Shown here: positions 1 to 6,596 of the stretch, in pieces
Position numbering within the stretch: position 1 is the first letter of the stretch
Layout: each line of letters begins with the position of its first letter
From: CAZXWK01 sp964644675
Lineage (GTDB): Bacteria; Actinomycetota; Coriobacteriia; Anaerosomatales; JAAXUF01
Reading direction: 5' to 3'
Assembly (NCBI GenBank): GCA_964644675.1
Contig: CAZXWK010000047.1
Coordinates: 1 to 15,096, forward strand
DNA: 15,096 nucleotides
Notes under the pieces: model-generated
Databases searched by the model: none
Told to the model about the DNA's origin: nothing
The model's input: the letters and a program-made list of their open reading frames with translations, nothing else
Program-made: the position numbers and the translations under genes

Positions 1-96
1 GAGGCCGGCGGAGGCATGCCCGTCATCGGCTGGGTCATCATCGGTACGGTCTTGGTGTGCTACTTCGTCTACCTCTTCGTTCATTGGGTCGGGTGA
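1..96 (+). CDS. C-terminal end of a small membrane protein (partial)
   Basis: Frame 1 is open from the first base to a TGA at 94-96 and reads 31 residues, ending in a hydrophobic stretch (PVIGWVIIGTVLVCYFVYLF) that would make one membrane helix followed by a short HWVG tail. An ATG at 16 could start a 26-residue miniprotein. However, the GGAGG before it sits only one base from the ATG, which is too close for a good ribosome site, so this is more likely the tail of a longer gene cut by the window edge. It lies 6 bases ahead of the next gene on the same strand, suggesting the same transcript as the copper ATPase. I do not recognise the family, and a metal-linked role would be inference from position only. 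Confidence 0.5.
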   Translation, partial: EAGGGMPVIGWVIIGTVLVCYFVYLFVHWVG

Positions 97-102
97 TCGG
101 TC

Positions 103-450
103 ATGCCCTACGCGTATGAAGTCTCGTTCGACGTGCCGCGTGAGCAGATGACCGAGCTCGAGATCGGGCAGTCGCTGGAGAAGCTCGTCGGCTACATGAA
201 GATCCGTCTGCCTGCACAGCGCGGGTTCGTGGTGTCGGACGCCTACTACTCGGTCGACGATACCGAGAAGGTCCGCGTGGTCGTGCGAAGCGAGTGGAGC
301 GACTGGACCGACGTCGAGAACCACCGCACCTCGTCGGCCGTGGTGGAGGACCGCGTGCTGGAGCACTTCGAGCCGCACGTCGGGCGCGAGGACATCACGA
401 TCCGAACGTATGCCGAGGTGGGGAGCGGACCGCTGTCGGTGCGCCGATGA
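103..450 (+). CDS. Conserved-looking 115-aa protein of unknown function, coupled to the copper ATPase
   Basis: A soluble, acidic protein with no signal peptide or membrane helix. It begins MPYAYEVSFDVP and has a mix of short beta-like and alpha-like segments. The size and pattern would fit a small dimeric alpha/beta-barrel fold, but that is a guess and I do not recognise a named family. No cysteine pair or His cluster indicates metal binding. The start ATG follows the previous stop by 6 bases, with only a weak purine-rich ribosome site (GGTGAT). Its TGA overlaps the ATG of the P-type ATPase in an ATGA arrangement, which usually means translational coupling, so the two proteins are probably made together. 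Codon use looks like that of the neighbours. The coding call is well supported; the function is unknown. Confidence 0.75.
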   Translation: MPYAYEVSFDVPREQMTELEIGQSLEKLVGYMKIRLPAQRGFVVSDAYYSVDDTEKVRVVVRSEWSDWTDVENHRTSSAVVEDRVLEHFEPHVGREDITIRTYAEVGSGPLSVRR

Positions 451-2810
451 ACCACGGCCACGACCACGGTCACGGCGAGCCGCTGTCTCGTCCGGCCGCG
501 GGCTCCGCGCCGCCCGCGCACGACCACATGCACATGCACGGGGTCGCTCCGGCCGGCGACGGCGCCGGGCTTCTCGGCAGGTTCGGGCGACACCGCAAGA
601 CCGTCTACTTCCTGCTCGACGGGATGTGGTGCGCCTCCTGCGCCAAGGTCTCCGAGAAGGTCCTGCAGCAGAGCGAGGGCGTCTACGAGGCGCAGGTCAG
701 CTTCGCGGCCGGCAAGGGGCGCATCGACTACGACCCGCGCGTGGTCGAGGTCGACGAGCTGCTGCGGCGCGTCGAGAAGCTCGGCTACACACCGCGCATC
801 GCCGGAAGCGCCGAGTCGCAGGAAGCCACGAACATGGAGGAGCGGTTGCTCATCCAGGTGCTCGTCGCCTTCGCGTTCGGGATGCAGGTGATGGTGCTCT
901 ACATCGTTCGGCTGTACCCGGCCTACGCCGCAGGGGACTTCTCGTCGCCGCAGGTCAGGCTCTTGCAGGTCCTCGCGATGGCGCTCGCGGTGCCCGCGCT
1001 GTTCTTCGGCGGCATCTCGTTTCTGCGCGGCGCGTGGGGCGAGCTGCGGACGCGGACGCCGGGGATGGACACGCTCGTGGCGCTCGGGACGCTCTCGGCG
1101 TTCACGTACAGCGCGTGGGCGACATTCGTGGGCGGCTACGCGACGTACTTCGACTCCGTGACGATGATCGTGCAGTTCATCGTGCTGGGCCGCTACATCG
1201 AGATGGCCGGCGGCGCACGCGCGCGCAAGGACGTGCGTGGCCTGATGGAGCTGCAGCCCGAGCGCGCGTGGCTGCGCGCCGAGGACGGGTCGCTCGAGGC
1301 CGTGCTCTCCCGGCAGCTCGTGTCGGGCCAGACGATCGTCATCAAGGCCGGCGAGCGGGTCCCCGTCGATGCCGAGGTCCTCGAGGGTCGCGCCGACGCG
1401 GACGAGTCGCTGCTCACCGGCGAGTCGGTGGGGGTCACCAAGGCGGCCGGCGAGACGGTGTGGGCGGGGACGCTGCTGAGCGAGGGTTCGGTGACGGCGC
1501 GCGTGCTGCGTGGCGTCGACGATTCGCGCCTGAGCGGCATTCGCGTGCTCGTCGAGCGCACGCTCGAGCAGCGCGCGCCCGTCGAGCGGCTCGCCGACCG
1601 GGCGTCGCTCTACCTCACGATCGGCGTGATCGCGCTGGCGCTCGTCGCCGGCGTGGGCTGGACGCTCGCGGGTGCCACCGCGTCCCAGGCGCTCATCACC
1701 GCCGTCGCCGTCCTAGTCGTCGCGTGCCCGTGCGCGCTGGGACTCGCGACACCGCTGGCGGTCAGCGTCGCGCTCGGGGCCACGGCGCGCGAGGGCGTGC
1801 TCGTGCGCAACGGCGCGGCGCTCGAGACGGCCGGCCAAGCCTCGCTCGTGGTGCTCGACAAGACCGGAACGGTGACGCTGGGACGACTCGCCGTTTCGAG
1901 CACCTCTGACGACGACGGCTCGCTCGTCGAGCTCGCGAGCGCGGTCGAGCAGTACTCGCCGCACCCACTCGCCCGGGCGATCGTCGCCGCGGCTCCCGGC
2001 GCACCCCCGGCGGCCACCGGCTTCGAGGCGGTGCCCGGCCTCGGCGCCTCGGCGATGCTCGCCGAGGGCGGCGACCGTGTCGTCGTCGGCCGCCTCGAGC
2101 TCATGCCAGAGCAGCCATCGGCCGAACTCGCCGCGAGCGCCAAACGCCATGCATCCGGTGGCGAGACCGCGGTCTGGGTCGGCCGAGGCAAGCGGCTCCT
2201 CGGCTACATCACGTTGCGCGACGAGATCGATCCGACGGCCGTGCGCGCCGTCGCCCGGCTTGCCGAGGCCGGCCGCGAGGTCGTTCTGCTCTCCGGCGAC
2301 TCCGAGGAGACGACGCGTGCCGTCGCCGCCGAGCTGGGGATCGAGCGCTTCGAGGGTCGTCTCACCCCCGAGCTCAAGGCGAAGCGCGTGAGCGAGCTCA
2401 GGGCGGAAGGAACGCACGTCGCGATGGTGGGCGACGGCGTCAACGACGCCCCTTCGCTCGCGCTGGCCGACTTGTCGGTGACGGTCGCGGGCGGCGCGGA
2501 CGTCGCCGGAGCGACCTCGGACGTCGTGCTCAACCGAGCGGACCTCTCGCTGGTGCCGTGGTTCATCGACGCGTCGGCGAAGACACGCCGCAACATCCGC
2601 CAGAACCTGGGCTGGGCGTTCGCCTACAACGCGGTCGCCCTGCCGCTCGCAGCGTTCGGCGTGATCACCCCCGCGATCGCCGCGATCGCGATGGCCTGCA
2701 GCAGCCTGCTGGTCGTGGGCAACTCCTTGCGGCTCCGTGGCGTCCTGAAGCGCATCGACGCCGAGCGGCCCGGTCGCATCGCGCCGGTCACGCTCGCCGA
2801 GGAGGGCTAG
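447..2810 (+). CDS. copA: Cu(+)-type P1B ATPase with His-rich N-terminus (copper exporter)
   Basis: A 787-aa heavy-metal-transporting P-type ATPase that moves a soft metal ion, most likely Cu(+), across the cytoplasmic membrane at the cost of ATP. The N-terminus is His/Met-rich (HGHDHGHG near residues 3-10, HDHMHMH near 25-31). It is followed by one HMA domain whose metal site is MWCASC (Cys62, Cys65). Family signatures appear in order: TGES (324-327), the membrane CPC site (427-429), DKTGT with the phosphorylated Asp471, the HP motif (506-507) and GDGVND (662-667). YN (727-728) and MxxSS (Met749, Ser752-753) in the last two helices are the P1B-1 copper signature. The frame stays open upstream to 294, but ATG 447 is preferred because it overlaps the upstream stop and gives the usual domain order. 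The Trp in MWCASC resembles CtpA/CcoI-type pumps serving oxidase assembly, so a delivery role rather than detoxification is possible. Confidence 0.93.
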   Translation: MNHGHDHGHGEPLSRPAAGSAPPAHDHMHMHGVAPAGDGAGLLGRFGRHRKTVYFLLDGMWCASCAKVSEKVLQQSEGVYEAQVSFAAGKGRIDYDPRVVEVDELLRRVEKLGYTPRIAGSAESQEATNMEERLLIQVLVAFAFGMQVMVLYIVRLYPAYAAGDFSSPQVRLLQVLAMALAVPALFFGGISFLRGAWGELRTRTPGMDTLVALGTLSAFTYSAWATFVGGYATYFDSVTMIVQFIVLGRYIEMAGGARARKDVRGLMELQPERAWLRAEDGSLEAVLSRQLVSGQTIVIKAGERVPVDAEVLEGRADADESLLTGESVGVTKAAGETVWAGTLLSEGSVTARVLRGVDDSRLSGIRVLVERTLEQRAPVERLADRASLYLTIGVIALALVAGVGWTLAGATASQALITAVAVLVVACPCALGLATPLAVSVALGATAREGVLVRNGAALETAGQASLVVLDKTGTVTLGRLAVSSTSDDDGSLVELASAVEQYSPHPLARAIVAAAPGAPPAATGFEAVPGLGASAMLAEGGDRVVVGRLELMPEQPSAELAASAKRHASGGETAVWVGRGKRLLGYITLRDEIDPTAVRAVARLAEAGREVVLLSGDSEETTRAVAAELGIERFEGRLTPELKAKRVSELRAEGTHVAMVGDGVNDAPSLALADLSVTVAGGADVAGATSDVVLNRADLSLVPWFIDASAKTRRNIRQNLGWAFAYNAVALPLAAFGVITPAIAAIAMACSSLLVVGNSLRLRGVLKRIDAERPGRIAPVTLAEEG

Positions 2811-2827
2811 CCCCGCAGGTCAAGCCG

Positions 2828-3652
2828 CTAGCGCACGACCGCGAGCAGCCCGCGCAGCAGCCTCGGCGACAGGACGCGGTTCTGCAGCTCGATGGTGATC
2901 ACGGGCGCCCCCTGCTCGGGCATCCACGAGCCGAGCGAGCCGTTGTAGCGCCGCGTCGCGGCCAGCCGCTTGATACGCCACTTCACGACCGCCGAGAACC
3001 GCTTCGCGAGCGTCCATCCGCCGCGGCCGTCGTAGTCGACGATGCCGCCCTTGCTGTGCAGCGCGATCACGCGCGTGTAGCCCGTGGCCGCCTGCAGCTC
3101 GATGAGCGCTCGGGTCTCCGGCTCGGATGCGGGGGAGCGGCCCGAAGTGGCGCCGCGGGTCCTGATGCGTCTCCAGTTGCGCGCTGGGAAGTTGCGGTTC
3201 AGGTCCACGCCGTTCGCGTTGGATCGCCGCCGGTAGGCGAAGCCGTCGGGATTGGCGACGGCGACGATGTCGATCTGCGTGTCGCTCGGGACGGCTGACG
3301 GATTCGCGAGCAGGTAGGTGGCGAAGGCGGCGGCGACCGGTGCACCGTGCTCGTTGCCGTGCATGCCGCCGACGACCAGCACCTTGCGCGACCCGCTGCC
3401 GAAGGAGATCACCTCGATCGGGCGCCCGCGCACCGACGTCCCGAACTGGCGCCAGGTGGGCGCGGGCGGGACCGAGGGCTCGACCGAAGGTGATTCCGCC
3501 GCCGAGACGGGCGCGGAAGCCGTGCGCGGTGCCGCGGCCGGCGCGGGTGCCCCGACCGCGCGGCCGGGCGCGCCCGCGAGCGCCAGCGCGCAGGAGGCCG
3601 CGAACAGCACGATGCCGCTGACGGCGAGACGTCTCGGTGAGGTCAGCGGCAT
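2828..3652 (-). CDS. Exported M14-family zinc carboxypeptidase, MpaA-like
   Basis: A 274-aa predicted secreted metallopeptidase. It starts with a basic and hydrophobic signal sequence (PRRLAVSGIVLFAASCALALA) and a Pro/Ala/Ser-rich linker to about residue 66. The M14 core follows: zinc ligands His98 and Glu101 in GMHGNEHG, the NRNFP substrate-binding segment (152-156), a SEPET segment, the third zinc ligand His199 in ALHSKGG, and catalytic Glu255 in ITIELQ. The closest family idea is MpaA-like enzymes that cut the gamma-D-Glu-diaminopimelate bond in murein tripeptides. The M14 call is firm and the exact substrate is inferred. The frame extends to an ATG at 3778, but that would overlap the upstream NlpC/P60 gene by about 100 bases. 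ATG 3652 lies just after that gene's stop, with a GAGAGGA ribosome site at a rather long 11-base distance. The Cys at 21 is a poor lipobox (AAS-C). The gene ends 17 bases from the convergent ATPase gene. Confidence 0.88.
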   Translation of the reverse strand: MPLTSPRRLAVSGIVLFAASCALALAGAPGRAVGAPAPAAAPRTASAPVSAAESPSVEPSVPPAPTWRQFGTSVRGRPIEVISFGSGSRKVLVVGGMHGNEHGAPVAAAFATYLLANPSAVPSDTQIDIVAVANPDGFAYRRRSNANGVDLNRNFPARNWRRIRTRGATSGRSPASEPETRALIELQAATGYTRVIALHSKGGIVDYDGRGGWTLAKRFSAVVKWRIKRLAATRRYNGSLGSWMPEQGAPVITIELQNRVLSPRLLRGLLAVVR

Positions 3653-3674
3653 CGGATTCGTCGTCCTCTCGGGC

Positions 3675-4868
3675 CTATTCGTACGGTCGGCACGCTCCTG
3701 AGTAACCGCTGTGACTCGACAGCTTCTGGATGCGGACCGTCGTGCCGCTGTACGGCGCGTGAATGAAGTCGCCCCCACCCACGTACATGCCCACGTGGTG
3801 GATCGGGCTGCCGAAGAAGACCAGGTCGCCCGGCTTCAGGTCGTCGCGGGAGACGCGTCGGCCTGCGCCGATCTGCGAGCGCGACACGCGCGGCAGGCTG
3901 ACGCCGACGTGGTCGTACGCCCACACCATCAGGCCGCTGCAGTCGAAGGAGTTGGGGCCATCGGCGCCCCAGCGGTAAGGCTTACCGATCGCCTTCATCG
4001 CCCAGGCCACGGCGCGGTCGCCCTTGGTGTCGCCGGTGACGTCGGTGCTCTCGTCCCCGGTATCCGCCGAGGTGACCTTCTTGCGTCCGGCGCGCTCCGC
4101 CGCGGCCGCGGCCTCCTCCTCGGCTTGCCGGCGCTGACGCTCGAGCAGGGCCTGGTAGCGAGCGCGAGCGGCGGCTTCCTCGGCGGCCTGCTTCTCGGCG
4201 ATCAGGCGCAGGATGTCCTGGTTGAGCCCGGCGAGGAGCTCCGTCTTGTTCGCGAGCTGCTGCTTTACCGTGGCCTCATTCTCGGCCATCGCCTTCTTCT
4301 GGCGCTTGGCGTCTGCGCGCGAGGCGACGAGCGTCTTGTGCGCCTTCTCGGTCTCGGCGCGCGTCTGCTTGAGCTCGGCGACCATCGAGGCGTCGTCGCG
4401 GTTCATGTCGGTGAGGATGCGCGCCGTCGACTCGAAGTCCTCGAGCGAGCGCGCGCTGAGCAACACGTAGAGCATGCCGGTCGAACCGCCGTTGCGGTAC
4501 ATGTCGGTGGCCCGCGTGTTGAGGTGCGTCTGCAGCGTGCCCGTCCGCTTGTTGAGCTTCTTGAGCTTGACCTCGGTCGCCTTGACCTTCTTGGTCAGCG
4601 AGTCGTAGCGAGCGTTCGCCGCGTTGTAGTTCTCGGCAGCGATCTCGGCCTTGTTGTTGAGCGCCTGGACCTGCTTCTCGACTTTGGCGGCCTGCGCCTT
4701 GCGGTCGGAGATCTCGTCGGCCCGCGCCACGCTCGTCGCCGAGAAGAACGCCGCACCGGCGATGGCGAGGGAGAGTCCGAGGGCGAGGGCGCTCGTACGC
4801 GCCGAGCGACCGGGACGCGTGGCGGGCGTCTCGGCGTTCCTGGTTGCGTGCAGCTGCTCGTTACTCAA
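3675..4868 (-). CDS. Secreted NlpC/P60 peptidoglycan endopeptidase with coiled-coil N-terminus
   Basis: A 397-aa wall hydrolase expected to cleave the D-Glu-meso-diaminopimelate (or equivalent) bond in stem peptides outside the membrane. A signal sequence runs to about residue 50 (SVARA before DE). A long charged coiled coil follows (about 51-260, rich in K/E/A/Q), as in RipA/CwlO-type hydrolases where it controls activity. After a short Asp/Ser/Thr linker comes the NlpC/P60 domain (about 283-397), with catalytic Cys310 in FDCSGL, His358 in HHVGMYVG and the third polar residue His370 in FIHAP. The start is a TTG, supported by a strong GGAAGGA ribosome site 7 bases upstream and by correct placement of the signal peptide. 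It is the middle gene of a three-gene wall-hydrolase operon: 85 bases after the amidase stop and 22 before the M14 gene. Confidence 0.93.
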   Translation of the reverse strand: MSNEQLHATRNAETPATRPGRSARTSALALGLSLAIAGAAFFSATSVARADEISDRKAQAAKVEKQVQALNNKAEIAAENYNAANARYDSLTKKVKATEVKLKKLNKRTGTLQTHLNTRATDMYRNGGSTGMLYVLLSARSLEDFESTARILTDMNRDDASMVAELKQTRAETEKAHKTLVASRADAKRQKKAMAENEATVKQQLANKTELLAGLNQDILRLIAEKQAAEEAAARARYQALLERQRRQAEEEAAAAAERAGRKKVTSADTGDESTDVTGDTKGDRAVAWAMKAIGKPYRWGADGPNSFDCSGLMVWAYDHVGVSLPRVSRSQIGAGRRVSRDDLKPGDLVFFGSPIHHVGMYVGGGDFIHAPYSGTTVRIQKLSSHSGYSGACRPYE

Positions 4869-4875
4869 CTACGGG

Positions 4876-4882
4876 TCCTTCC
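4876..4882 (-). promoter_or_regulatory. Ribosome binding site deciding the TTG start of the NlpC/P60 gene
   Basis: Read on the minus strand this is GGAAGGA, followed by a 7-base spacer and TTG at 4868. No ATG or GTG in the same frame sits at a suitable distance and would keep the whole signal peptide, so the TTG is the best start. Confidence 0.7.
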
Positions 4883-4953
4883 CGTGGCCGGGGACGTGGG
4901 GGCGGGCGCTGCTCGGCGCGTCGGCGCCGCGGCCCGCTCCTGGTGGGCGGTGC

Positions 4954-5718
4954 CTACCGCCCTTCCAGGTACTTCATGATGCCGTTGGCCATGCCTTCGG
5001 CGAGCTTGTCCTGATACGCCGAGCTGGCCAGCAGCCGGTCCTCGGCGGGGTTGGTCATGACGCCCATCTCGACGATGACCGAGGGCACCGTCGCCCAGTT
5101 GAATCCGGCCATGTCCTTGCGTGGCGTGATGCCCCGGTTCTTGGCCTTGATCGTCTTGAGCGTCGCCGCGTGGATGAGCTTCCCGGCCCGTGCGGACTCC
5201 TTGACGATGGGGCCGGTCCACTTGTTCTTGCCGGGCACCAAGGTCAGGAAGCCCTTGATCGACTTCTTGTTCACGCCGTCGCAGTGCAGGCGGATGAAGA
5301 GGTCGGCGTTGGCGGCGTTCGCGATCTTGGCGCGCTTGGAGTTGGGGATGTTCACCTTCTGCTCGGTGCGCACCATGATGACCTTCACACCGCGCGCCTC
5401 GAGCTTGTCGCGCAGCTTCAGTGCGACCTGCAGGGCGATCACCGATTCGGGCTTCTTGGTGACGACGCCCGAGGTCCCGCCAGCGACCGACGGCTTCTTG
5501 GACTTGGAGCCGGGCCCGATCGGTTCGGCCTTCAGGTTCGCTTTCGCCTGATGGCCCGCATCGATGACAACCACGTACTCGCGCGCCTGCGCGGGAGCGG
5601 CAGCCGCGGCGAACACGGCCACGCCGAGAACCGCGGCCATCACCAGGGACACGGCGATGCGCAGGGCCGGGCGATGGGGGAGTGGACGCGTGCGGCGTCC
5701 GCTGAGATGGGTCGACAT
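4954..5718 (-). CDS. Exported N-acetylmuramoyl-L-alanine amidase (Amidase_3)
   Basis: A 254-aa zinc amidase that removes the peptide stem from muramic acid in the wall. A signal sequence spans about residues 1-46 (hydrophobic run AVSLVMAAVLGVAVFAAAA, AQA before RE). Amidase_3 zinc ligands are visible: His56 in VIDAGHQ, Glu91 in the segment after GGTSG, and His145 in FIRLHCDG; catalytic Glu217 is in VIVEMGVMTNPAED. Instead of the common DAGHGG continuation it has a DAGHQ version with a basic insertion containing EPIGPGS (residues 65-71), a variant I associate with Gram-positive amidases from memory. The ATG has a GGAGGA ribosome site close upstream and begins the three-gene wall-enzyme operon. 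It has no obvious SH3, LysM or other wall-binding domain, so it is a bare catalytic domain with a signal peptide. Confidence 0.93.
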   Translation of the reverse strand: MSTHLSGRRTRPLPHRPALRIAVSLVMAAVLGVAVFAAAAAPAQAREYVVVIDAGHQAKANLKAEPIGPGSKSKKPSVAGGTSGVVTKKPESVIALQVALKLRDKLEARGVKVIMVRTEQKVNIPNSKRAKIANAANADLFIRLHCDGVNKKSIKGFLTLVPGKNKWTGPIVKESARAGKLIHAATLKTIKAKNRGITPRKDMAGFNWATVPSVIVEMGVMTNPAEDRLLASSAYQDKLAEGMANGIMKYLEGR

Positions 5719-5784
5719 CGGTCCTCCGAGGGCGTCTACGATTCGGCTACAGTTGCTCGGTCGGGTGTCGCTTACCGGTGCACT

Positions 5785-5813
5785 AGTATGCCTGAGCAGG
5801 CCTGCAAACCCAA
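5785..5813 (-). promoter_or_regulatory. Candidate promoter of the wall-hydrolase operon
   Basis: On the minus strand TTGGGT (5808-5813) and CATACT (5785-5790) are separated by 17 bases, a fair match to a housekeeping -35/-10 pair, about 70 bases ahead of the amidase ATG. The spacer holds a perfect 10-base palindrome, GCAGGCCTGC (5796-5805), where a repressor could sit. Just upstream are two direct copies of CGCAGGT (5818-5824 and 5828-5834), 10 bases apart. The promoter is inferred from motif and position only. Confidence 0.4.
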
Positions 5814-5954
5814 ATACCGCAGGTCAGCGCAGGTGTGTCCATACTCCGAATGGTTTGAGTGCCGGTTCGGCTACACTTGCGGCGCGAGCACGCTTCCGTA
5901 TCCGCTCCCGCCACTACGCAAGTGCCGTTCCACTTCGCCCGAGAGGCAGTCCGA

Positions 5955-6542
5955 GTGCCGCACGTCCCCGCCGAGAACCCCGCGCCTTCCGACGTCTGGG
6001 TCGCCATCGACTTCGAGACCGCGACGCGGGAGCCCACGAGCGCGTGCGCGCTCGGCGTGGCCGTGGTGGAGGACGGCAGGGTGACCGAGCGGCACTCGTG
6101 GCTCATCCAGCCGCCGTTCAACGAGTACGAGTTCTGGAACACGCGCGTGCACGGGCTGGGGCCTGACGACACCGAACTCGCCCCCGACTTCCGCGAGGTG
6201 TGGTTCGAGGTGCAACCGCTCCTGGCGCGCGGTCCGCTGCTCGCGCACAATGCGTCGTTCGACGTCCGGGTGCTTCGCGCCCTCATCGAGTCGCACGAGC
6301 TACCGGCGAAACACTACCCCTACGTCTGCACCGTGACGCTGGCGCGCCGGGCGTTCCCGGCGCTCTCGCGTCACACCCTCGATCGCGTGTGCGACCACTG
6401 CGGGATCGCGCTCGTGCACCACGACGCCGCGTCGGACGCCGAGGCGTGCGCGCGGGTCGCGCTCGAGTGCGTCTCGGCGACGGGCGCCGACAGCATCGCG
6501 CACGCCGTCGAGGTTCTCGGCGTGCGCGTGGGCGAAGTCTAG
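5955..6542 (+). CDS. DEDDh 3'-5' exonuclease (DnaQ/PolC epsilon-like)
   Basis: A 195-aa stand-alone exonuclease domain that removes nucleotides from 3' ends using two metal ions. The DEDDh residues are all present: Asp19 and Glu21 in VAIDFETA (Exo I), Asp103 in LLAHNASFDVRVL (Exo II), and His156 with Asp161 in HHDAASDAEA (Exo III). The final His makes it the DnaQ-like (DEDDh) rather than DEDDy type. The GTG at 5955 is preferred because a GAGAGG ribosome site (5941-5946) lies 8 bases upstream. The frame stays open to a GTG at 5859, but those extra 32 residues look non-coding. There is no polymerase, BRCT or GIY-YIG fusion partner. The length suits a proofreading-like subunit or an RNase T/oligoribonuclease-like repair enzyme, and the exact substrate cannot be told. 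It is monocistronic here and converges on the next gene. Confidence 0.9.
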   Translation: MPHVPAENPAPSDVWVAIDFETATREPTSACALGVAVVEDGRVTERHSWLIQPPFNEYEFWNTRVHGLGPDDTELAPDFREVWFEVQPLLARGPLLAHNASFDVRVLRALIESHELPAKHYPYVCTVTLARRAFPALSRHTLDRVCDHCGIALVHHDAASDAEACARVALECVSATGADSIAHAVEVLGVRVGEV

Positions 6543-6569
6543 CCGGTCCGGGTGCGGCGGGTCCCTAGC

Positions 6570-6587
6570 GACTCGCGCGCGCGAGTC
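6570..6587. terminator. Palindrome between convergent genes, possible bidirectional terminator
   Basis: GACTCGCGCGCGCGAGTC is a perfect 18-base inverted repeat lying between the exonuclease stop (6542) and the stop of the convergent zinc-ribbon gene (6597). Folded as RNA it can form a GC-rich stem with a small CGCG loop. No U-tract follows on either strand, so intrinsic termination is only suggested. Confidence 0.4.
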
Positions 6588-6596
6588 CGAGGCGGG

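Noticed and set aside
294..446. Longer N-terminus for the copper ATPase
   Set aside because: It would overlap almost half of the 115-aa gene in another frame. The ATGA junction at 447 and the His-rich start fit better.
1610..2417. Minus-strand open frames opposite the copper ATPase
   Set aside because: They are Ser/Arg/Ala-rich shadow frames without ribosome sites, overlapping the catalytic core of the ATPase.
2804..2813. Palindrome GGGCTAGCCC at the ATPase stop as a terminator
   Set aside because: It has no loop, is only 10 bases long and is not followed by a U-tract.
3653..3778. Longer start for the M14 peptidase at 3778
   Set aside because: It would overlap the conserved end of the NlpC/P60 domain and place about 42 Arg/Thr-rich residues before a normal signal peptide.
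3711..4979. 422-codon plus-strand open frame opposite the NlpC/P60 and amidase genes
   Set aside because: Its Arg/Leu/Val/Gly-rich, motif-free translation is typical of antisense frames in high-GC DNA, and the opposite strand holds clear catalytic motifs.
5855..5877. TTGAGT...TACACT as a promoter for the exonuclease
   Set aside because: The spacer is only 11 bases, too short for a housekeeping promoter, and no better -35 is visible at the right distance.
5859..5954. Earlier GTG start for the exonuclease
   Set aside because: The extra 32 residues lack family similarity, and a better ribosome site stands before GTG 5955.
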